Positions 57,947-64,000 of a stretch of DNA of 64,000 nt are shown piece by piece. The stretch is from Rhodospirillales bacterium (GTDB lineage: Bacteria; Pseudomonadota; Alphaproteobacteria; Rhodospirillales; Magnetovibrionaceae), in the NCBI GenBank assembly GCA_024653965.1, contig JANLGW010000024.1, positions 18,255 to 82,254 on the forward strand, in the 5' to 3' direction. Position 1 is the first letter of the stretch, and each line of letters starts with the position of its first letter. The notes beneath the pieces are model-generated. The model saw nothing but the letters and a program-made list of their open reading frames with translations, did not search any database and was not told the DNA's origin. Both the position numbers and the translations under genes were made by a program.

Positions 57947-59746
57947 TTAAGGAGCGGCGGTTTTGCTGACGTAGTCGGCCAGAGCCGTCATGGTGCCGGC
58001 AACCTTGCTTAGGGCGCGGGCGCGTCCCCACGGATGGGTGATGGTTTTGGCTTCTTCGAAGGCTTCGGCAAATGCGGTCCAGGCCGCATCGTCGTCTTGA
58101 TTGTTGGCGCGTTCTTCGGCGATGTCGCACAGCATCCAAACCCGTGAAAAGGGGCTCATGATGTCGGCGGTTGCCATCGTGGCCTGTTTTAACGCCTTGG
58201 CGGAGCCTGGCTCATCGTTGGCATGGCGGCGCTCGTCGGCGATGGTCCAAAAAATATGCGCCTTCAGGCGGTCGTCTTTGATCAGATGCGCGGTTTCCAG
58301 AGCCTGATCCAACAGCTTTGCATCGTTGCTGGAACTGATGCCGACGTCGTTGAACGCCAATGCAATGCGTGAAAAGGCATAAGCCTTAGCGAAGGGGAAT
58401 GTAATTTGCCGAGCAGCTTCCAGGGCTTTGTCCAACGTGGCGCGCGCACTGTTCAATTCACCAGCGCCCGCTTGATAAGAAGCGATGCGCGCCAAGACCA
58501 AGGCGCGGTAGCGCACGGCTTCGATGCTTTCGGCGGTGACCAAGGCTTCTTCGGCGTCCCCGGTCTGCGCCAGTTTGGTGGCGGCGGCGATCAATACGGG
58601 CACGTCTTCGGAGCCGTTCGTTACGGCTTTCAGCACATCCATGGCTTTGGCGGGCTCGCCATTTTCGGCATAGGCTGCTGCAACATTGCGCAGGCCCTCG
58701 CCACGCTCATTGGCATCGTCGAGGGAGCGTACCAGTTTTTCGGCGGCTTGGATGTTTTCACCCGCCTGAGCTTCCAGGCCGGCGCGGTGCAAGATGACGG
58801 CGATGCGCGCGTGAAAGGCGATTTTGGTCAGCGGCACGTCAATACGGTTTAGATATTCACCAAGATGCATCGCTGTTTTAGCGGCTTCTTCGATTTGTCC
58901 CATATCGGCCTGAATTTCGGCGATGGCGATATAGGCTTCGATTTGTTGCGCAAGATCGGGAATGATGTCTACGGCGGCCATGGCATCGGCGGTGTTGCCC
59001 GCCCCGGCCTGGGCTTTGGCGATATCGCCGAGCGCCACCATGATCAGACGGGGGTCATGGATGCGCCGGGTGGTTGCTAAGGCGTCGCTCGCTAGGCCGG
59101 CTTTGGCCTGTGAGGTGAGGATTTCACCCAGCGCCCAGTCGCGCATTTCAGGTTTGTCGATGTCGCGGGCGCTGATTGCCGCTTCCACCAGCAGGCAACG
59201 CGGGTTGGGCGCGGCAAAACAGGCCTTGAGGTCGTGGGGGGCGTCGGCTCCGACGGCATCGTCGCCGATCAGGGCGCGGGTTTCGGGGCGCGACAGCAAG
59301 GCTTCGCGGGCTTTGTCGGTGGTGGTGGCGCGGGATCTTTCCAACCGATTGAGCAATTGGCCGACCTTGCCCCCGGTTTCCAGGTCGATGGCCAATTGTT
59401 CGCTGGGGATACCGTCAACGGGCAGGTCGGCGCTCTTTTGATAAGCACGGATTGCCGATTCGGTCTTGGGGCCGAATTGGCCGTCGATGGGGCTTAGAAA
59501 GAACCCCTGCGTCGCCAAGCCTTGTTGGATGCGGCGGATCAAGGCGTCATTATAGGATTTGCGCGGCAGGACCGTCGGCCCATCCAAAGACGTGCCGGCG
59601 CTAGTCTCGAATCCCGCGAGACCTTCCATGGCGAGCAGGAGCTCGTCAGTAGACGCGTGTGCGACCGAGCCCGCCGCCCAGACCAGCTGAACGATCATCA
59701 TCCCAAGTGCACACGCGATTTCGATGGTTGGCCCTTTTGGGCTCAT
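57947..59746 (-). CDS. Peptidoglycan-binding domain protein with helical repeats
   Basis: 599 residues. N-terminal hydrophobic stretch with signal-like end (AAGSVAHAS). A PG_binding_1 domain covers about 70-130 (IRRIQQGLATQGFFLSPIDGQFGPKT-type, seen as QQGLATQGFFLSPIDGQFG). From about 190 to 590 is a long all-helical region of about ten degenerate TPR/SEL1-like repeats with recurring phrases: ALGDIAKAQAGAGN, AYIAIAEIQADMG, ALVLARIASYQAGAG. One can read it as an exported scaffold. I know no characterised homolog with this architecture. Confidence 0.75.
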   Translation of the reverse strand: MSPKGPTIEIACALGMMIVQLVWAAGSVAHASTDELLLAMEGLAGFETSAGTSLDGPTVLPRKSYNDALIRRIQQGLATQGFFLSPIDGQFGPKTESAIRAYQKSADLPVDGIPSEQLAIDLETGGKVGQLLNRLERSRATTTDKAREALLSRPETRALIGDDAVGADAPHDLKACFAAPNPRCLLVEAAISARDIDKPEMRDWALGEILTSQAKAGLASDALATTRRIHDPRLIMVALGDIAKAQAGAGNTADAMAAVDIIPDLAQQIEAYIAIAEIQADMGQIEEAAKTAMHLGEYLNRIDVPLTKIAFHARIAVILHRAGLEAQAGENIQAAEKLVRSLDDANERGEGLRNVAAAYAENGEPAKAMDVLKAVTNGSEDVPVLIAAATKLAQTGDAEEALVTAESIEAVRYRALVLARIASYQAGAGELNSARATLDKALEAARQITFPFAKAYAFSRIALAFNDVGISSSNDAKLLDQALETAHLIKDDRLKAHIFWTIADERRHANDEPGSAKALKQATMATADIMSPFSRVWMLCDIAEERANNQDDDAAWTAFAEAFEEAKTITHPWGRARALSKVAGTMTALADYVSKTAAP

Positions 59747-59854
59747 TCACAGTTCCTTGTGGCCGAGGCTTGGCCGTTCTTTAGTAGTTCGAATCGCAAA
59801 ATCATAATATCGTGGCGAAAGTTGCCATATTACTAACTCGTTTGCGGAATCAGC

Positions 59855-60817
59855 ATGGCTGTATATACCGAAGTAACTGACGAAGACCTGACAGCGTTTG
59901 CAAAGCAGTTCGGCTTAGGCGAAGTCTTGTCGTGCAAGGGCATCGCCGAAGGGGTGGAAAACTCCAACTTTCAGCTGGTGACCGAAAAGGGCGGTTTCAT
60001 TCTCACGCTGTATGAAAAACGCGTCGATCCTGCCGATTTGCCCTTTTTTTTAGGCCTGATCGAGCATTTGGCGGCTAAGGGCGTGCCGTGTCCACAGCCG
60101 GTGCGGGCCTTGGATGGCCTAGTGTTAAAGACCTTGAGCGGTAAGCCTGCCGCGGTGGTGACGTTCCTTTCGGGCATGTGGCCGCGCCGGGTACATTTGT
60201 TCCATGCCGCCGAGGTGGGCCGCGCGATGGCCGAAATGCACATCGCGGGGGCGGATTTCAATCTCAAGCGCAACAATGCCTTGGCCGTGGGCAGCTGGCG
60301 CGGCCTGTTGGCGTCGTGCGCGGGGCGGGGCGATTCGGTCATCCCCGGCATTACCGCCGAGCTGATGGGCGAGCTTGACGCGCTGGAGGCCGAGTGGCCG
60401 CAGGATTTGCCTCGCGGTGTCATCCATGCCGATTTGTTTCCCGATAACGTATTTTTTCGCGGCGAAAAGCTGACCGGGCTGATCGATTTTTATTTCGCTT
60501 GCAACGATGTGCTGGCCTACGACTTGGGCATTTGCCTCAATGCCTGGTGTTTCGAGGCGGATGGCAGTTTCAACGCCACCAAGGCGCGCAAACTGTTGCG
60601 CGCTTATGGCCGGGTGCGCCCGCTTAGCGACGCCGAAGTGGCGGCATTGCCGGTGCTGGCGCGTGGCGCGGCGATGCGCTTTTTGCTGACGCGGTTGTAC
60701 GACTGGCTCAATACCCCAGCGGACGCGCTGGTCACGCGCAAAGATCCAATGGAATATGTGCACAAACTTCGGTTCCATCGCGCGGTCGGCGGACCCGGCG
60801 CATACGGATTGGATTAA
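59855..60817 (+). CDS. thrB: Homoserine kinase (type II)
   Basis: Phosphorylates homoserine for threonine synthesis. APH/choline-kinase fold, 320 residues, of the alphaproteobacterial ThrB2 type, not the GHMP type. Brenner-like motif VIHADLFPDNVFF has the catalytic Asp; the metal Asp is in GLIDFYFACND. KGIAEGVENSNFQL near residue 30 replaces the classic P-loop. It precedes rnhA by 6 bases. Confidence 0.94.
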   Translation: MAVYTEVTDEDLTAFAKQFGLGEVLSCKGIAEGVENSNFQLVTEKGGFILTLYEKRVDPADLPFFLGLIEHLAAKGVPCPQPVRALDGLVLKTLSGKPAAVVTFLSGMWPRRVHLFHAAEVGRAMAEMHIAGADFNLKRNNALAVGSWRGLLASCAGRGDSVIPGITAELMGELDALEAEWPQDLPRGVIHADLFPDNVFFRGEKLTGLIDFYFACNDVLAYDLGICLNAWCFEADGSFNATKARKLLRAYGRVRPLSDAEVAALPVLARGAAMRFLLTRLYDWLNTPADALVTRKDPMEYVHKLRFHRAVGGPGAYGLD

Positions 60818-60823
60818 GACCCG

Positions 60824-61282
60824 ATGACGAACGATGTTGTGGATATCTTCACCGATGGCGCGTGCAGCGGCAATCCCGGCCCCGGCGGCTGGGGTGTGGT
60901 GATGCGCTGGCGGGGCAAGGATAAAGAGCTTTCCGGCTTTGAGCCCGATACTACCAACAACCGCATGGAACTGATGGCGGCGATTTGTGGGCTGGAAGCG
61001 TTGAAGCGCGGGGTGGGAAAGGTGCGCATTCACACCGATTCGACTTACGTTAAAGACGGCACCACCAAGTGGATACACGGCTGGAAACGCAACGGCTGGA
61101 AGACGGCGGATAAAAAGCCGGTAAAAAACCAAGACCTGTGGCAGCGCCTGGAGGCGGCGCTGGCGGGGCATGAAATCGAATGGCATTGGGTCAAAGGCCA
61201 TTCGGGCCACCCGGAAAACGAACGTTGCGACGAGCTTGCTCGGCTGGCGATTCAACAGATTCGCGACAGTCAGGCGATCTAA
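60824..61282 (+). CDS. rnhA: Ribonuclease HI
   Basis: 152 residues. The DEDD catalytic set is complete: Asp in [17 protein letters not shown], Glu in [10 protein letters not shown], Asp in [10 protein letters not shown] and Asp in [23 protein letters not shown] is the basic handle. It removes RNA from RNA/DNA hybrids. Cotranscribed with thrB, as in many alphaproteobacteria. Confidence 0.97.
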   Translation: MTNDVVDIFTDGACSGNPGPGGWGVVMRWRGKDKELSGFEPDTTNNRMELMAAICGLEALKRGVGKVRIHTDSTYVKDGTTKWIHGWKRNGWKTADKKPVKNQDLWQRLEAALAGHEIEWHWVKGHSGHPENERCDELARLAIQQIRDSQAI

Positions 61283-61414
61283 TTAGAGTTGATGGTTTGT
61301 CTTATTTTGCAGGCGTAAATGGTGCCGTGTCACATGCTTTCGCCTGTGTTAGAATTTGCGTTCTTGCGAGGCGGCGCTCTACGTTTATTTTTTTAATCAG
61401 TCAGATGGCAATCC

Positions 61415-62332
61415 ATGGCGCAGTTTAGGTTTTCCGAAATCGATGTGGCGATCGTCGACGACACGCAAATGTCTGTCACGACGACCCGCAGTCTGCTGCG
61501 CGATTTGGGAATGCGTGAGTTCACCATCATCGAAGACTTTGAAAAATCGCGCGATCATCTTGCAAAAAAGAAGTTCGATCTGGTGGTCATGAATTCGCAT
61601 CTGCAAGATGCTGAGATGGCGCCGGTGGTTTATGACATTCGCCAGGGCGATTTGGGGCCCGATCCGTTTGTGCCGGTCATTTCATTGGCGTGGGAACCGT
61701 CGCTCGATCTGATTCAGCAATTGTGCGGCGTGGGCGTGGACATCATTTTAACCTTGCCGCTGACCATCGACAAAATTTCCCATGCGCTTGAATTGTTAAT
61801 CCAACAGCGCAGACCGTTCATCGTTACGGCAGACTATATCGGCCCCGATCGGCGCAAGAGCGTGCGTACCGGCTTGACCGGCGCGCCGAGCACCTTCGTG
61901 CCCAACAGTCTGCGCCGCAAAGCCGTGGGCAAGGACGATGCGCCCCCGCACGAGTTGGTTGTCAGCGACATCAACGATCATCGGGTGGAAAGCTGTATTT
62001 CGCGGATCACGTTTTCCGTCGGAAAAATCAGCGGGCTGACCAGTTCAGGCGGCGAAGGAACCATGCGCGATTGGATCGCGCAATTGCGCACCAACGCCAG
62101 CAATCTAAGCCGCCGCATCGATGGAACCCGTTACAGCCATCAAAGCGCCTTGTGCCGTTCCTTAATGGACGTTACCGACAATCTGGTCGCAGGGGCCAGC
62201 CCCACGGCGGAAGATATGGAGCTGTTGCAACAAATCGCCTTGGCGTTGGAAATTACGATCAAACAAGAAGACGACATCACCTTGCATCCCACCATGCATA
62301 TCGAAAACGCCTTTGCCAGCAGCATCGGGTAA
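61415..62332 (+). CDS. Degenerate receiver-domain protein
   Basis: 305 residues. Residues about 8-130 fold like a response-regulator receiver: Asp15-Asp16 in AIVDDTQMSV, VISLAWEP, and an LTLPLT strand-loop. The phosphoacceptor Asp is Asn60 (LVVMNSHLQD) and the conserved Lys before Pro is Leu, so it probably cannot be phosphorylated. A YIGPDRRK motif follows at about 142, seen after receivers in several alphaproteobacterial proteins. The C-terminal ~170 residues are helical and unassigned. Monocistronic. Confidence 0.8.
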   Translation: MAQFRFSEIDVAIVDDTQMSVTTTRSLLRDLGMREFTIIEDFEKSRDHLAKKKFDLVVMNSHLQDAEMAPVVYDIRQGDLGPDPFVPVISLAWEPSLDLIQQLCGVGVDIILTLPLTIDKISHALELLIQQRRPFIVTADYIGPDRRKSVRTGLTGAPSTFVPNSLRRKAVGKDDAPPHELVVSDINDHRVESCISRITFSVGKISGLTSSGGEGTMRDWIAQLRTNASNLSRRIDGTRYSHQSALCRSLMDVTDNLVAGASPTAEDMELLQQIALALEITIKQEDDITLHPTMHIENAFASSIG

Positions 62333-62354
62333 CCGTTATAGGCTATTGACGCGA

Positions 62355-62384
62355 AAAGGCCCGCCAATTGAGCGGGCCTTTCAA
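62355..62384. terminator. Terminator after the pseudo-receiver gene
   Basis: Stem AAAGGCCCGC (62355-62364) / GCGGGCCTTT (62372-62381), 10 bp, loop CAATTGA. Short T/A tracts on both sides allow bidirectional use. Confidence 0.85.
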
Positions 62385-62397
62385 TGGGTGTTTTGCC

Positions 62398-62423
62398 TGT
62401 GGCCTATAATTGTGGCCTATAAT
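62398..62423. repeat. Tandem 13-bp duplication at peroxiredoxin gene end
   Basis: TGTGGCCTATAAT occurs twice, back to back, at 62398-62410 and 62411-62423. The second copy includes the stop and last codon of the peroxiredoxin gene. Looks like a recent slippage duplication. Confidence 0.8.
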
Positions 62424-62899
62424 TTTCCCAGTTGAGATTCCGCGCTGGAAACTTCGAACTTGCCGGGCGCTTCAACGTCGATGGTTTTCACCACGCCGTC
62501 TTTGACCAGCATGGCGAAGCGCTGCGAGCGTGTGCCCAAACCGCGTGCGACCAAATCCATTTCCAGGCCCATTTTTTGCGTCAGTTCGCCCGAACCGTCG
62601 GCGATCATGCGCACCTTGCCGGCGACGGCCTGATCTTTGCCCCAAGCGCCCATGACGAAGGGATCGTTGACGGCGAAGCACACAATTTCGTCCACGCCCT
62701 TAGCCTTGAATTGGTCGGCCAGTTGTTTGAATCCGGGGACGTGCTGGGCCGAGCACGTGGGCGTGAACGCGCCGGGGACGCCAAAAAGCATCACGGTCTT
62801 GCCCTTGAACAAATCATCGGAGGATATGGCGACAGGGCCGTCCGCGCCCATTTCGTAAACGGTGGCGGTGGGGATGGGATCGCCGGGTTTAATGCTCAT
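62417..62899 (-). CDS. Peroxiredoxin, Prx5 family
   Basis: 160 residues. Peroxidatic Cys49 in GVPGAFTPTCSAQHVPGF. The Arg in TRSQRFAMLV completes the active site. Prx5/AhpE-type thiol peroxidase, reduced by thioredoxin or glutaredoxin; no resolving Cys is evident, so it may be 1-Cys. It lies 87 bases downstream of dsbD, same strand. Confidence 0.95.
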   Translation of the reverse strand: MSIKPGDPIPTATVYEMGADGPVAISSDDLFKGKTVMLFGVPGAFTPTCSAQHVPGFKQLADQFKAKGVDEIVCFAVNDPFVMGAWGKDQAVAGKVRMIADGSGELTQKMGLEMDLVARGLGTRSQRFAMLVKDGVVKTIDVEAPGKFEVSSAESQLGKL

Positions 62900-62986
62900 G
62901 ATGGATCTCCTAGAGATTGCTAAAATTCAATACCCCCTTAGATGGGGTTTGGTTAAGGAAATTGCAACCGACTTTGGGTGCGCGGC

Positions 62987-64000
62987 CTAAGGCTGCGAAT
63001 TGGCGGCTTTATCCATGGCTTTGAGTACGGCTGCGTCGGTCAGCAGTTCGGGCAAGGCGATGCCATCGGGCGCGCCGGGGCCATAAACCGCGTTGAAGGG
63101 GATGCCGTAACGTCCAAACGAGGCTAGGTAGCGCGAAATGACTTCATTGGGGCGGGTCCAATCGGCTTTCATGGCTACGGTGTTCGCGCTTTTCAGGCGA
63201 TCGAGCACCGGTCCGCGATCCAGCACCACCGCTTTGTTGACCTGACAGGTGATGCACCAGTCGGCGGTGACGTCGACCACCACCACCTTGCCGTCCGCCA
63301 CCAATCGTTCAATGGCGGGCAGATCGAAGGGCTGCCACAGGGCGGCGACGTCTGCCGGGGCTTGGTTGTCGGTGTCTTTGCGAATGCTGTCCGGCACGGC
63401 AAACGCTAGCCCGGCCAGCACCGCAACCGCGATCCAATCGAGCCTACCGTAGCGCCGATGCAGGCGTTTGTGCACATAGAGCATGATGGCGACGACGATC
63501 ATGATTGCCGCGATCAGTGCGGCGGCGACGTCGCTGACCTGGACCGCCAAAATGGTCACCAGCCACACGCCGGTGGCCGCCAAAGCGAACCCTAAGATGC
63601 GGCGCAAGATGATCATCCAACGCCCGGGGCGGGGCATGCGCGTCGCCAGTTTCGGCGCCGCTGCGACGATGAGATAAGGCAGTGCTAAGCCTAAACCTAA
63701 GGCGGCGAAGATGGCGAGGATTTCGCCGCTCCCCCGCGCCAGGGCAAAGCCCACGGCGGTGCCTAAAAACGGCGCAGAACACGGTGTCGCCAGCAGCGTT
63801 GCCAATGCGCCGGTCATGAAATGGCTGCCCAAACCATGCACATGGATTTCATGGACGCCGATTTCGGCCACGCTTTCGGGCAGATGAACTTCAAAAAAGC
63901 CCCACAGGTTGCAGGCGAACAACGTCACCACCAAGGCCATGGCGACCAAGAACCACGGGTGCTGGAACTGAATGCCCCAGCCGATGGCCAGCCCAGCGCC
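62987..64000 (-). CDS. DsbD-like protein-disulfide reductase (5' end outside window)
   Basis: Membrane electron carrier from cytoplasmic thioredoxin to periplasmic substrates. The frame is open to the window edge, so the N-terminus is missing. Visible are LTLFACNLWGFFE-like helix (seen as VTLFACNLWGFFEV), LLATPCSAPFLGTAVGFAL with the transmembrane Cys pair, and a C-terminal thioredoxin domain with WCITCQVNK. The extra segment about ADWTRPNEVISRYLASFGRYGIP is typical of ScsB/DsbD forms. A Zn/Cu-stress ScsB is the alternative. Confidence 0.9.
   Translation of the reverse strand, partial: GAGLAIGWGIQFQHPWFLVAMALVVTLFACNLWGFFEVHLPESVAEIGVHEIHVHGLGSHFMTGALATLLATPCSAPFLGTAVGFALARGSGEILAIFAALGLGLALPYLIVAAAPKLATRMPRPGRWMIILRRILGFALAATGVWLVTILAVQVSDVAAALIAAIMIVVAIMLYVHKRLHRRYGRLDWIAVAVLAGLAFAVPDSIRKDTDNQAPADVAALWQPFDLPAIERLVADGKVVVVDVTADWCITCQVNKAVVLDRGPVLDRLKSANTVAMKADWTRPNEVISRYLASFGRYGIPFNAVYGPGAPDGIALPELLTDAAVLKAMDKAANSQP

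Noticed and set aside
1..64000. CRISPR arrays, insertion sequences, prophage or integrase genes
   Set aside because: None recognised; no regularly spaced repeats of CRISPR size and no transposase or integrase motifs were seen.

Overview
This 64 kb window looks like ordinary chromosome from an alphaproteobacterium, most likely Rhodospirillales or a close marine relative. That is judged from gene neighbourhoods: ilvE next to a MarR/OmpR/histidine-kinase trio, DUF1285-NUDIX-DUF6111-cca, a DUF526/UbiK protein, and rplY-pth-ychF. No rRNA, tRNA, CRISPR array, insertion sequence or prophage was recognised. Both edges cut genes: an EnvC-like protein on the left and a DsbD-like protein on the right.

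Layout. 1-6.7 kb: envelope and nucleotide housekeeping (EnvC-like factor, CtpA, polysaccharide-deacetylase-like membrane protein, RppH, Ca/Na antiporter, two folate/pterin enzymes). 6.7-7.1 kb: an AT-rich gap with clustered DnaA-box-like 9-mers. 7.1-12.6 kb: uvrC, pgsA, moeA-moaD-moaE, LOG protein. 12.7-16.8 kb: ilvE, then a PetP/PetR-like regulator pair with its kinase, and a bacteriohemerythrin. 16.8-24 kb: proC, YbjN, ubiK, hldD, lgt, MidA, pgeF and a lipoprotein. 24-27.6 kb: prs, rplY, pth, ychF. 27.7-30.4 kb: mtnP-mtnA-class II aldolase, which matches a methylthioadenosine-to-DHAP shunt. 30.6-32.3 kb: TetR-YciI-tag.

Respiratory block (32.3-43.2 kb, minus strand): petABC encodes cytochrome bc1. 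Beyond trmL lies a complete Alternative Complex III operon, actA-B1-B2-C-D-E-F, in which ActB is split by one in-frame stop codon. The organism therefore appears to carry two quinol:cytochrome c oxidoreductases side by side.

43.6-51.2 kb: cca operon, a LysR regulator divergent from wrbA-doxX-pirin, an OsmC protein, a lipoprotein and a small conserved protein. 51.2-52.2 kb: a two-gene MNT/HEPN toxin-antitoxin module. Its antitoxin has an extra N-terminal region, and its promoter carries three AGTAACT boxes at 20-21 bp spacing. 52.1-56.9 kb: gcvT-gcvH-gcvPA-gcvPB under a tandem glycine riboswitch. 57-64 kb: lipoprotein, double-CDGSH protein, a 599-residue peptidoglycan-binding/helical-repeat protein, thrB, rnhA, a degenerate receiver-domain protein, a peroxiredoxin and DsbD.

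Most notable for follow-up: the toxin-antitoxin module with its operator array and unusual HEPN active site; the in-frame split ActB; the MTA-shunt operon; a dispersed palindromic repeat family; the DnaA-box cluster; and the pseudo-receiver protein.
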